A stretch of 64,000 nucleotides of DNA, from positions 4,340,001 through 4,404,000 of the forward strand of contig NZ_CP009428.1 in the NCBI RefSeq assembly GCF_000758725.1, written 5' to 3'. Positions 32,666 to 41,560 of the stretch are shown one piece after another. The translations under genes and the position numbers were made by a program. Source of the stretch: Paenibacillus odorifer (lineage in GTDB: Bacteria; Bacillota; Bacilli; Paenibacillales; Paenibacillaceae). Under the pieces are notes generated by a model. That model was not told where the DNA came from. It saw only the letters and a list, made by a program, of their open reading frames with translations, and ran no database searches. Each line of letters opens with the position of its first letter. Position 1 is the stretch's first letter.

Positions 32666-34255
32666 TTAGATTAAATACCCTCTTGAAAAAGATATGGAAC
32701 CATCATACTCTACACTTACTTTTTTAATGTTAGGTTTATGCAAAACATCAGCATAAAAATAATACAGCGGAAGGATGACCATTTGGTCAATGAGCATTTT
32801 TTCAGCTTTTGCATAAAGCTTGTTTCGTTCGCTAGTGTCTAATGTAAGCCTAGCTTGTTTAATATAACTATCATAAAGTGCACTGCTCCAGCCCGAATCA
32901 TTATCGCTGCTCCAAGATGTGAAATAATCTAAAAAAGTCGATGGATCGTTATAGTCGGCTGCCCAAGCCGCTTTTGCCATTGTATAATTCTGCTTAAGAC
33001 GATTATCAAGCAGATCTTCCCAGGGTTGAACCTCAAAGCCTACTGTAATGCCCAGATTTTTGTTCCAGCTGTTAATAACGGCTTCTGCAATTTCTTCATG
33101 CCCTTCATTTATAATAATCGAAAAACTAGGAAGCTGAGTTAAGCCCTCTTCCTTCAAACCTTCCTGAAGTAATTTCTTAGCCTGTATTACATCCTCTTTG
33201 AAATACCGTGTATCAATAATCTCTGATCTAAAATTCAACTTGGAACCACGAATACTCCGAGGAATAAAACCGTAAGCAGGTGTACCATAGCCGATAGATT
33301 CTCGGTTAGCTGCCATGGCTAATGCTTTACGTATCTTCAGATTTTTGAAAGGTGCTTTGCTTAGATTGTACTGATAATAATATGTAGAAGCATACGGCAA
33401 AGCATATAACTCCTGAGGGAATACAGAATTTAAAGAAGCCTTATCTATCAGCTCATCTTTTGCCCCTACCCAGTCAACTTCATTGTTTAAGTAGGCCATA
33501 GTTGGCGAAGGTGTTCCAGCTTTAGGCCGAAGTAGATGCACCTCTGAGAAACGAATTTCTTGCGCCGCATAATAGTTTGGATTTTTAATTAGATGAATCG
33601 AATTTTCATCCCACTGTTGCAGTTTAAAAGGGCCATTAGTAACCATAGTTTTAATATTGTACGCCCAATTCTTATCTGCTTTCGCGACTTGCGCATTAAT
33701 TGGCATGTAAATACTTTCCGCGAGAAGCTGCGGGAAATGTGAAGTTTTTTCATTCAAAGTCACTTGGAGTGTATCGTTATTTAACGCTTTCACACCCACT
33801 TTCGAAGACTCCTTTAGCTTCCCTTTATGATAATTCTCTGCGTTAGCAATTATGAACATTTTGAATGCATAGCTATTCATAGACTGAGGTGCAAGCGCTT
33901 GTTTCCATGCATACTCAAAATCTGAAGCCTTAACCTGCTGCTGATTACTCCATTTTGCGCTCGGCCGCAAGGAGAACGTGTATGTTTTCCCATCCTTGGA
34001 GACTGTCCACGACTTGGCTATCCCGGGAACCGCCTCTCCCGCATCATTCAAACGCACCAATCCCTCAAATATCCCTTTAATGACCGTAGTCGTACTACTA
34101 TCTGTGGAAGAGGCAGGATCTAGATCTACAGGAATATAATCAAAACCAATACGCAACACCTGTTTAGCCTGTACAGCAGATGCAGTGTTCCCTTCACTTA
34201 CATTTAAACCTATTAGTAATACTAAAACAAAGAGAACATGGAGCAATTTTTTCAT
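32666..34255 (-). CDS. OppA-like oligopeptide-binding protein, orphan
   Basis: A 529-aa solute-binding protein of family 5 (SBP_bac_5). Seen are the entry region RIGFDYIPVDLDPASSTDSSTTTVIKG, YTFSLRPSAKWSNQQQVKASDF, TNGPFKLQQWDENSIHLIKN and the C-terminal domain with WAADYNDPSTFLDYF typical of OppA. The signal peptide (MKKLLHVLFVLVLLIGLNVSEGNTASA) lacks a lipobox Cys, unlike Firmicute OppA lipoproteins, so it may be released or exported without anchoring. No permease or ATPase genes are adjacent. The frame starts 15 codons earlier, but GGGGGAGTGTCG points to the ATG at 34255. Confidence 0.9.
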   Translation of the reverse strand: MKKLLHVLFVLVLLIGLNVSEGNTASAVQAKQVLRIGFDYIPVDLDPASSTDSSTTTVIKGIFEGLVRLNDAGEAVPGIAKSWTVSKDGKTYTFSLRPSAKWSNQQQVKASDFEYAWKQALAPQSMNSYAFKMFIIANAENYHKGKLKESSKVGVKALNNDTLQVTLNEKTSHFPQLLAESIYMPINAQVAKADKNWAYNIKTMVTNGPFKLQQWDENSIHLIKNPNYYAAQEIRFSEVHLLRPKAGTPSPTMAYLNNEVDWVGAKDELIDKASLNSVFPQELYALPYASTYYYQYNLSKAPFKNLKIRKALAMAANRESIGYGTPAYGFIPRSIRGSKLNFRSEIIDTRYFKEDVIQAKKLLQEGLKEEGLTQLPSFSIIINEGHEEIAEAVINSWNKNLGITVGFEVQPWEDLLDNRLKQNYTMAKAAWAADYNDPSTFLDYFTSWSSDNDSGWSSALYDSYIKQARLTLDTSERNKLYAKAEKMLIDQMVILPLYYFYADVLHKPNIKKVSVEYDGSISFSRGYLI

Positions 34256-34456
34256 CGACACTCCCCCTATTTCTATTATTTTTATTAAATAGAATAACAT
34301 GGAATCTATTGATTCCGATAGATTAATTTCACCGTAATTCTTCCATTTCTAGAACCTAGCAGGGTCATCTAACTGCACACTCACTTCCCATTGACGCTTT
34401 GGGATCAGAATGTTAATCTTTAGAAAATATCACAAGGATAAGGGAGCTATTTACTG

Positions 34457-35368
34457 GTGAAAAAGACAACCATGAAGGACATCGCACTTCGTGCCAATGT
34501 CTCCGTCGCAACAGTGAGCTATGTTCTGAATCGTGTCGGCAACCAAACCATTCCTGAGAAAACGCGCCAGCAGATTCTTCAGCTTGCCGAGGAACTACAC
34601 TACATACCCAATCTGGCGGCACGTTCACTTGCGAATCAGAAAACAGGATTGGTAGGTGTGCTTGTTAACACCTCAGCCCATACACCACACTGGAAGCTCC
34701 ATGCCCAGTTCTCATTTATACATGCCTTGGAACAACGGTTAACAAATGCTGGTTACCATACGCTGCTATATTCACTTGATGTTGATCAGCCTTCTTTGGA
34801 TATTATCGTAGAAAGAAAGCTGGAGGCTGTATTTCTGATCGATGTGCGCGAGGAAGCCTTTTATTCGATCTCCAAGCATTTTGTAGAAGGAATTCCTTTG
34901 ATTCTGATCGACAGCATGATTGAAGATAAACTCTTTAAGCAGGTCCTTTTCAACTATCGAGCAGCTCTGCAAAAGGTAAAACCACAGGACCTTTCACAGG
35001 TATGTTTAATTATGGAGAGCTTCAATAACTCTTTCCTCACCCGCTTTATTCAGGACAGTATTCCATTACCTGAAGAAGCGATATTCACCGTTGTCAATTT
35101 GGAGGAATTAAATACATTCTTACAGGAGGGGGACTATAAAGAGGCCATTGTCATTAATGAGTTTATTGGAAGTTACGTTGAAAAAAACGGGAGGTTCGAA
35201 CAACTCTCTGTGCTTTGCACCTGCAATTGTCCGGAAATATTAGGCGATGACGTTCATAAATTCATTTTCACAGGGGATAAAGCGGCTACTGCATTTGAAC
35301 TCATGGACAAATTATTGCATCATTCTGACTACTCCGCACAAGAAAATAATTGTTATTTTGTAGAATAA
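34457..35368 (+). CDS. LacI-family transcriptional regulator
   Basis: A 303-aa regulator with the HTH MKDIALRANVSVATVSYVLNRVGNQ and hinge YIPNLAARSLANQKTGLVGVLV. The effector domain is shorter and more diverged than usual (no clear GxDD strand), perhaps sensing a non-sugar ligand. GTG start with AAGGGAG upstream. It is followed by an MFS gene after a 14/16 palindrome, which suggests that it controls this exporter. Confidence 0.88.
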   Translation: MKKTTMKDIALRANVSVATVSYVLNRVGNQTIPEKTRQQILQLAEELHYIPNLAARSLANQKTGLVGVLVNTSAHTPHWKLHAQFSFIHALEQRLTNAGYHTLLYSLDVDQPSLDIIVERKLEAVFLIDVREEAFYSISKHFVEGIPLILIDSMIEDKLFKQVLFNYRAALQKVKPQDLSQVCLIMESFNNSFLTRFIQDSIPLPEEAIFTVVNLEELNTFLQEGDYKEAIVINEFIGSYVEKNGRFEQLSVLCTCNCPEILGDDVHKFIFTGDKAATAFELMDKLLHHSDYSAQENNCYFVE

Positions 35369-35383
35369 TTTTTTTGTCTATTC

Positions 35384-35399
35384 ACTTAAGCGTTTAAGT
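35384..35399. promoter_or_regulatory. LacI-type operator before the MFS gene
   Basis: ACTTAAGCGTTTAAGT is a 16-bp near-palindrome (7 of 8 pairs) centred on CG, the typical LacI-family operator shape. It lies 18 bases before the MFS start, between regulator and pump. Confidence 0.65.
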
Positions 35400-35416
35400 T
35401 GAAGGGAGCATAACTT

Positions 35417-36682
35417 ATGCCTGATCCTGTATTAGTGAAACAAGTTCCCCCTGCTGTTCAAGCTCATCCCTCTCTTTGGGGAAATCGGAGATTCCTGCTG
35501 CTACTCAGTTCGTACTCCATTTCCTTATTCGGTAACACTTTTCATAGTATTGCTTTAAGTTTATGGGTACTGCAAACGACCGGCAGCGCCAAAATGATTG
35601 CCATCATCACGATAATCAATTTAGTGCTCAGTTCTTTACTTGGATCGATAGGGGGAACTTTTGCGGATAGGGTCAATCGTCGAACCCTCATGCTGATCAC
35701 CGATCTGATAAGTTGCGGACTCGTAGTGACACTTGCTTTAGCCATTTCCCTGCCCTCTACATCGTTCATTATAGTCGCTATACTGACGGGTCTTACGACC
35801 GTTTCAGCTTTATTCCAGTCCCCGGCATACCAAGCTTCTATCACTACTGTTGTTGGTAAAGAACATCTACAAAAAGCGGTAGGATTGTTGAACTTGTCTG
35901 AAAACATCTGCCGGACTATTGGTTATTCAGCCGGTGGTATTTTCGTAGCGAGTTTTGGAGCAGCCGACGCTATTTTATTTGATGGAGTTACATTTTTCCT
36001 CTCCTTTCTGCTCGTTTTAGCAGTTCGCTCCCTTCCTTTGCCAACTCAATTAAATAACGCACCCAAGAAAGAACGGAAATTCACACAGGATCTGGTTGAT
36101 GGAATTCGCTATATTTGGAGGTATCCTTTCGCACGCGCCGTTATGATTATGCTTCCTACCTTAACCTTATTTTTTGTCCCCTCCCTGATGTTGACGCAGG
36201 TTATGGCCGTCAAAGTGTGGGATTCCACTCCCTTTCAGTTTGGACTTATTGAAGCCTGTATTCCACTTGGTTATATGATCGGGTCCGGACTGATCTTGCT
36301 GCTTGGCTCCAAATTGAAAAACAGAGGTTTCCTTATTATGACTGGACTGCTATGTCTCGGTCCCCTGTACCTCCTGTTATCATTCGTCACTTCCGCTGCG
36401 ATTGCCATTCCTATCATTCTTGTGATTGGCTTCATGTTCTCATTCTCCACGTTGCTGATTAATACAATCCTTAGGCTGGAAGTTTCAGAAGACATCCAGG
36501 GTAGGGTGTTCGGTGTATTAGGTTCTATCATGAGTGTAGCCCCATCCATTGGTCTTACTGCTGTCTCGTTCTTGTCTGATCTCTTCAGCCCTGGTCCTGT
36601 CATGGGTTCAATCGGAGTCTTACTGCTGCTGTTTGCCTTATCAACTATCACTAAATTAAAGGTAATTCGAAACTACAAGTAA
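35417..36682 (+). CDS. MFS exporter (DHA3/EntS-like)
   Basis: A 421-aa transporter with about 12 membrane helices. The DHA3 family N-terminal pattern WGNRRFLLLLSSYSISLFGNTFHSIALSLWVLQTTGSA is clear, followed by the loop GGTFADRVNRRTLMLITDL and central LVDGIRYIWRYPFARAVMIM. Relatives export macrolides, siderophores or peptides; substrate unknown. GAAGGGAGCATAACTT precedes the ATG. It lies 48 bases after the LacI gene, probably one regulated unit. Confidence 0.9.
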   Translation: MPDPVLVKQVPPAVQAHPSLWGNRRFLLLLSSYSISLFGNTFHSIALSLWVLQTTGSAKMIAIITIINLVLSSLLGSIGGTFADRVNRRTLMLITDLISCGLVVTLALAISLPSTSFIIVAILTGLTTVSALFQSPAYQASITTVVGKEHLQKAVGLLNLSENICRTIGYSAGGIFVASFGAADAILFDGVTFFLSFLLVLAVRSLPLPTQLNNAPKKERKFTQDLVDGIRYIWRYPFARAVMIMLPTLTLFFVPSLMLTQVMAVKVWDSTPFQFGLIEACIPLGYMIGSGLILLLGSKLKNRGFLIMTGLLCLGPLYLLLSFVTSAAIAIPIILVIGFMFSFSTLLINTILRLEVSEDIQGRVFGVLGSIMSVAPSIGLTAVSFLSDLFSPGPVMGSIGVLLLLFALSTITKLKVIRNYK

Positions 36683-36705
36683 TTTCAGAATGTATCCTGT
36701 GTTCT

Positions 36706-37336
36706 TTATCGCCCTCTTTTTCTAATAACGCGTCTAAGATGAAGCTCAAACAGTAATAGAACAACCAGAAAAATCAATAACAGGAGACCCGCTATTCCAG
36801 TTAGAAACGGAAATAGGAGTGGGAAGAAAATACTAGGATAGGCCTTAGTAACATCTGAATAATACCCCATACCCATAAGGGAGGTACCGGAGAACTCGAT
36901 TAGCTTGACACCTAAATGATTGTTGCTTCTTTGCGCATAGCTGAGAACCTCTTCGTCTACATCTCCGTTTTGTGCAATCGTGATGATTTTCCATTTTCTT
37001 GTTTCCATGGGTTGACTATCATCGGTCAGTCTTTGGACTATACTTACTTGTTCCTCACCAGTCTTTCGGTCCTTTACTGTGAGAATATCTATCCACGAAA
37101 AATATCTGCTGCCTCTGTCCCGATTGGATAGCCATATTTCATCAGGGGTGGAGATTTTTTGATCATTTAATAAGAACTGAACTTTGACAATATCACCAGG
37201 CGGGGCTTTCTCCTCTTCATCCCATGGAGTCATATCTGCTTTCCTGCCTGTTTTCACGTATATAGTTGAACAATGGGTTAAAAGAAATCGCCAGCAAAAA
37301 TAGCGAGACGCCAGATATAACTATAAACTTCTTCAT
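36706..37336 (-). pseudogene. Membrane protein gene interrupted by a frameshift
   Basis: A strong AAGGAGG site (37341-37347) precedes an ATG at 37336 that encodes a membrane segment (MKKFIVISGVSLFLLAISF) but stops at 37217 after 39 codons. An overlapping frame, with only a GTG at 37257 and no ribosome site, encodes the remaining 183 aa: a soluble region (ILTVKDRKTGEEQVSIVQRL) and a C-terminal membrane helix (FPFLTGIAGLLLLIFLVVLLLF). Together they give a sensible two-membrane-segment protein if one frameshift lies between 37217 and 37257. Either a recent mutation, a sequencing error or programmed shifting. Family not recognised. Confidence 0.65.
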
Positions 37337-37348
37337 AAGTCCTCCTTT

Positions 37349-37498
37349 TTAACTTACAGTCAGTTTAAACTTTTGGCGTGAACCCCCATCCGGTCCATCG
37401 GGAACATATTCCTGCAAAGGACTAAATCCAAATTTCCGATAAAACTCCCTGGCAGGTTGGCCTGCTAAATGATCCTCACCAAAGGTAGTGACGGTTAT
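37349..37498 (-). pseudogene. C-terminal fragment of a GNAT acetyltransferase
   Basis: Minus-strand codons read ITVTTFGEDHLAGQPAREFY, RKFGFSPLQEYVPDGPDGGS and RQKFKLTVS, the last 49 residues of a GNAT enzyme with its family-typical GxPAREFYRKxGF strand. There is no start or N-terminal part: the fragment abuts and overlaps the C terminus of the phosphotransferase gene (stop at 37476) in another frame, so a deletion removed the rest. Confidence 0.8.
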
Positions 37499-38525
37499 CT
37501 AAATCTCCCAACCATAATAAACATTGTGGAATAAAATCTGCATAGTTCTGTAATGCATTAATCGTACGGATTACCTCACAAGTACCCAGCTCCCGTTCTG
37601 CGTCATCCGAGCTCTCCAGTCCTAGCGAACGTCTGATATTGTAAGCTAACCATTCTAATTTTCCCAAAAAGCCATAGTTGAGCACAACCTGCCAATCCGC
37701 ATAAATCTCTCCGCCATGCTCCAGATAGCTGTTAATCAAATTTGAGAATGCCTTTTTGCTTAAATCTCCCGATTCAGAACCTGACCAATATAAAGCTACA
37801 TCTATCAGCTCTACTGTCGGATGAATAGGTCCTGCTGCTTCCCAATCGATTATTATCGGAACTTTCTGCTCATCCCACAAGACATTTTTGGGGTCTAAAT
37901 CCCGATGGCTGATAACATATTGATTCGTCAATAGACTCGCTGAAGAATGAATCAATGCCTCCCAATTCTCTATCTTATGCAGGTGATCTGCCAGCAAGCT
38001 TGACCATTCTGCACGCTGCTGCTCTCCTTTGAGAGCAAGCTCTTTCCAATTGGCAACTGCAGCATTAGACGCTATAAGCGTTTCAAAGTGATGATCATCC
38101 GTTCCCTGTGAGAAATCGATGATGTGGAGCTGCGCAAGAATTGCCCCAATCTTTTTACAACAATCTAAATCTATTTCACCTAAAGGTAATGCCTTCCCCT
38201 GAACCCATGGAAACAATAAATAAAATTGCCCCTCAACCTCGTGCATACTACTGCCATTAGATACGATTGCCGGAACAGCATGGATCCCCTTTTGATAAGC
38301 CAGATTCGCAACCATTTCAGAAAAAATATAATTAGACATGGCTGTATCTCGTTGCATAATTTGAGGATTTAAGGCCTTTACTGCGTATTGCGCTTTATCC
38401 GTTTGCAGGCGATACATTCTGTGCAAGAGTCCACCTGTTATCGGTTCAGGTTCATTCATCAACAGACCCAGATTATATTTGGCACAAAGTGTTGCGAATT
38501 TTAAATTATAGCTCATATTTTCCAT
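37476..38525 (-). CDS. APH-family (aminoglycoside/choline kinase-like) phosphotransferase
   Basis: A 349-aa kinase-like protein. N lobe: LLHRMYRLQTDKAQYAVKAL. Catalytic loop VISHRDLDPKNVLWDEQ with the general-base Asp, and metal-binding Asp in PIIIDWEAAGPIHP. Relatives phosphorylate aminoglycosides, choline, homoserine or macrolides; substrate undetermined. The start at 38525 follows GGAAAGGAATACATAAC. The last eight residues run into sequence belonging to a truncated GNAT gene, so the natural C terminus may be altered by the deletion junction. Confidence 0.88.
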   Translation of the reverse strand: MENMSYNLKFATLCAKYNLGLLMNEPEPITGGLLHRMYRLQTDKAQYAVKALNPQIMQRDTAMSNYIFSEMVANLAYQKGIHAVPAIVSNGSSMHEVEGQFYLLFPWVQGKALPLGEIDLDCCKKIGAILAQLHIIDFSQGTDDHHFETLIASNAAVANWKELALKGEQQRAEWSSLLADHLHKIENWEALIHSSASLLTNQYVISHRDLDPKNVLWDEQKVPIIIDWEAAGPIHPTVELIDVALYWSGSESGDLSKKAFSNLINSYLEHGGEIYADWQVVLNYGFLGKLEWLAYNIRRSLGLESSDDAERELGTCEVIRTINALQNYADFIPQCLLWLGDLDNRHYLW

Positions 38526-38681
38526 GTTATGTATTCCTTTCCGTGTGAGTGAAGCCGTACTCATATAAAATGGTTCAAGTAAATTTAAAACATATTTTTA
38601 TCTTTATGAAATATTATGTACTGTTCACTATGACATCCTGTGTAACCCTCGTGAACCAAAAATGAAAAGGAGGCTTCGTTA

Positions 38682-40544
38682 ATGAGTAAGCGGTTACATC
38701 AATCAGGGTATCTTGTAATCATTTGGTTTTTAGTCTTTACCTTAGGGACGGCAGCTTTTGGCTCTCTTTCCTCTGTGTCGGCAGCAGCTGCCCGGCAAGC
38801 GGAAAAGCTAAATCGGGGACTAGTAGCAGTGAAGGTATCCAGCGGTGTATTTGTGAGCTGGCGGCTACTCGGAACAGAAGAACTGTCGGTTTCTTTTAAT
38901 TTATACCGCAATGGCACAAAAGTAAACGTTACCCCAATCACGGACAGCACGAATTATCAGGATAACGCCGGCACAGCTTCGTCTAGCTATACAGTTCGAG
39001 CAATCGTTGGCGGTATTGAGCAATCTGATTCTCCAGCAGCAAATGTATGGGCCAACAATTATTTGGACGTTCCAATTCAGATTCCGGCTGGCGGCACTAC
39101 GCCAGATGGCGTAAGTTATACCTATAGTGCCAATGATGCCAGCGTGGGTGACTTAGACGGTGACGGGGAATATGAAATCGTATTGAAGTGGGATCCTTCC
39201 AATTCCAAAGACAACTCGCAAAGTGGCTATACTGGCAACGTCTATCTGGATGCCTATAAGCTGAATGGAACTCGGCTATGGCGAATTGATCTGGGCAAAA
39301 ATATTCGGGCTGGCGCACATTACACTCAATTTCTAGTCTATGATTTCAATGGTGATGGTAAAGCCGAAGTAGTCTGCAAAACAGCAGACGGTACGGTTGA
39401 CGGAGTTGGCGTAACCATTGGAAACGCAAGTGCAGATTATCGCAATTCCAGTGGATATATCCTGACCGGACCTGAATATCTGAGTGTATTTTCCGGACAA
39501 ACGGGGAAAGCCTTAACCACAATTGATTATGTTCCTGCCAGAGGAACGGTATCCAGTTGGGGTGACAATTACGGCAATCGAGTAGACCGCTTTTTAGCAG
39601 GAGTAGCCTATCTGGATGGAGTACATCCAAGCATCATTATGGCACGTGGTTATTATACACGCACAGTCGTTGTAGCTTTTGACTGGAATGGCAGTGCTTT
39701 GACTCGTAAATGGACCTTTGATAGCAATAGCTCCACCAATGCTGGAACCGCCGGTCAAGGTAATCATAGCTTAAGTGTAGCCGATGTGGATAACGATGGT
39801 AAGGATGAGATCATTTATGGTGCCTTAACCATTGATAATAACGGTGCGACCTTATACAATACAGGGCTGGGTCATGGAGACGCGCTGCATGTAGGCGATT
39901 TAAATCCGAACCGCCCCGGTCTCGAAGTTTTTAAAGTCATGGAAAATACTAGTTCTCCCTATGGCGCTGCGGTATGGGATGCTGCAAACGGGACGGTCTT
40001 ATGGGGTGTATACACGGGAAAAGATACCGGCCGGGGGATGGCTGCCGATATTGATCCCAATTATCCCGGGGAAGAGGTATGGGCTCACGGTGTTGGCCTA
40101 TACTCCATTACAGGCACCAAAATAAGCAGCACAATGCCTTCTGTGAATTTTGGAATCTGGTGGGATGGCGACTTGTCCCGCGAACTGCTGGATGGTGTCA
40201 AGATTGATAAATGGAACCCTGCAAGTAACTCCGTTACCAATTTATTAACCGGAGCGAGCGTAGCATCCAACAATAGTACCAAAGCAACGCCAAGCCTACA
40301 GGCCGACCTGCTTGGAGACTGGCGCGAAGAGGCTATCTGGAGAAAGTCCGATAACTCGGCTCTACGAATCTATACAACTACGAACATCACCACTAATAAA
40401 ATATATACCTTAATGCATGATCCAGTATATCGGTTGAGCATTGCCTGGCAGAATACAGCTTACAATCAACCTCCGCACACAGGATTTTTCCTAGGCAACG
40501 GTATGCCCACTGTGTCTAAACCCAATATCTACGTAGTGCCGTAA
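38682..40544 (+). CDS. Rhamnogalacturonan lyase, PL11 (YesW-like)
   Basis: A 620-aa secreted lyase that cleaves the Rha-GalA backbone of pectic rhamnogalacturonan I by beta-elimination. A signal peptide (about residues 1-35, ending SVSAAA) is followed by an FN3-like domain (about 43-125) and an eight-bladed propeller (about 130-615). Calcium sites show as DLDGDGEYEIVLKWDPSNS, DFNGDGKAEVVCKTADGT and DVDNDGKDEIIYGAL. GKNIRAGAHYTQFLVYDF and GHGDALHVGDLNPN are PL11 hallmarks. Length equals B. subtilis YesW (620 aa). AAAAGGAGGCTTCGTTA precedes the ATG. Monocistronic with its own terminator. Confidence 0.95.
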   Translation: MSKRLHQSGYLVIIWFLVFTLGTAAFGSLSSVSAAAARQAEKLNRGLVAVKVSSGVFVSWRLLGTEELSVSFNLYRNGTKVNVTPITDSTNYQDNAGTASSSYTVRAIVGGIEQSDSPAANVWANNYLDVPIQIPAGGTTPDGVSYTYSANDASVGDLDGDGEYEIVLKWDPSNSKDNSQSGYTGNVYLDAYKLNGTRLWRIDLGKNIRAGAHYTQFLVYDFNGDGKAEVVCKTADGTVDGVGVTIGNASADYRNSSGYILTGPEYLSVFSGQTGKALTTIDYVPARGTVSSWGDNYGNRVDRFLAGVAYLDGVHPSIIMARGYYTRTVVVAFDWNGSALTRKWTFDSNSSTNAGTAGQGNHSLSVADVDNDGKDEIIYGALTIDNNGATLYNTGLGHGDALHVGDLNPNRPGLEVFKVMENTSSPYGAAVWDAANGTVLWGVYTGKDTGRGMAADIDPNYPGEEVWAHGVGLYSITGTKISSTMPSVNFGIWWDGDLSRELLDGVKIDKWNPASNSVTNLLTGASVASNNSTKATPSLQADLLGDWREEAIWRKSDNSALRIYTTTNITTNKIYTLMHDPVYRLSIAWQNTAYNQPPHTGFFLGNGMPTVSKPNIYVVP

Positions 40545-40570
40545 GCTTTCTAAAGAATTAGTAAGTGAAT

Positions 40571-40618
40571 AAAAAAGCAATTGCAGTTATCCGGATGTGC
40601 CGGGGCAATTGCTTTTTT
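40571..40618. terminator. Intrinsic terminator after the PL11 gene
   Basis: AAAAAAGCAATTGC (40571-40584) pairs with GCAATTGCTTTTTT (40605-40618), with inner GC-rich pairing. Confidence 0.88.
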
Positions 40619-40781
40619 GTTCGGTTTATATCAGCAATGATCGAGGTGCGTTAATAGTTTTTTTAATTGTTTAATGCCTTCGCATTGAGTGGTTATTATT
40701 GCATATAAAATAGGTTTTAGTGCTGGGCAGATATTAAACTGTAAAACGTTGTTTGACATTCGTACAGCGCTAGATCCCCAA

Positions 40782-41546
40782 TCAGAATCCCAGCTTTAAT
40801 AGCCAGGCCGCAAGCTTCTCCTCCCGCCTTTTCAATTCACCATCTACGCGATTATATTTTCCAAGCCGTTGCTCAGCTGCAATGCTGCCATCTAGCATAT
40901 ATAAGACACGCTCAGCTTGAGCAGCGACTTTAGCATCATGTGTGGCGATTATAAGCGTTGTTCCTGATTGATTAATATCTGCTAATATGTCCATGATTTC
41001 ACTAGCTGCTTTTGAGTTAAGCGCCCCGGTTGGCTCATCGCCAAACAATATATCTGGCTGATTAATGAGTGCTCTGCAGATTGCTGCTCTTTGCAATTGT
41101 CCTCCTGACACCTGTGTAATATCACGTTCAGCCAGCGTAGCAATTCCTGTTTTGTTCATTAACTCGGCTGCTCTTTTATTGATAGTTCTACGGCTGCTGG
41201 TTCTCGCCCGATAAGCAGACAGGATGATATTGTCGCGGATATTCAAGTTTTTTAACAGATGCATTTGCTGAAAAATAAAGCCCATATGCTTTAAGCGCAG
41301 TCCGGCTAATTCGTTCTCTGAAACTCCGCTGATCTCCTGCCCTTTAAAAATAACACTTCCCGCTGTCAACTTATCCATCCCGCTGATCGTATACAGCAAT
41401 GTTGATTTTCCTGAACCAGAAGGTCCCATGACAGCTATGAATTCCCCCTGTGACACCTGAAGCTGAACATCCTTTAATATCGACTGCGGAGTTCCTTGCC
41501 CTGTTGAATAACTTTTTTTTAACCCCTTCGTCTCTAATATGAACAT
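40782..41546 (-). CDS. ABC exporter ATP-binding protein (LolD/MacB type)
   Basis: A 254-aa ATPase. Walker A GPSGSGKST, Q loop MGFIFQQMHLL, signature VSGGQLQRAAICRAL, Walker B ILFGDEPTGALN and the switch His in LIIATHD. The GDEPTGALNS form marks the FtsX-coupled MacB/LolD/BceA branch. It pairs with the permease directly upstream. The frame begins inside the permease tail, but AGGAGGTGGCAGA places the start at 41546. Confidence 0.94.
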   Translation of the reverse strand: MFILETKGLKKSYSTGQGTPQSILKDVQLQVSQGEFIAVMGPSGSGKSTLLYTISGMDKLTAGSVIFKGQEISGVSENELAGLRLKHMGFIFQQMHLLKNLNIRDNIILSAYRARTSSRRTINKRAAELMNKTGIATLAERDITQVSGGQLQRAAICRALINQPDILFGDEPTGALNSKAASEIMDILADINQSGTTLIIATHDAKVAAQAERVLYMLDGSIAAEQRLGKYNRVDGELKRREEKLAAWLLKLGF

Positions 41547-41560
41547 TCTGCCACCTCCTA

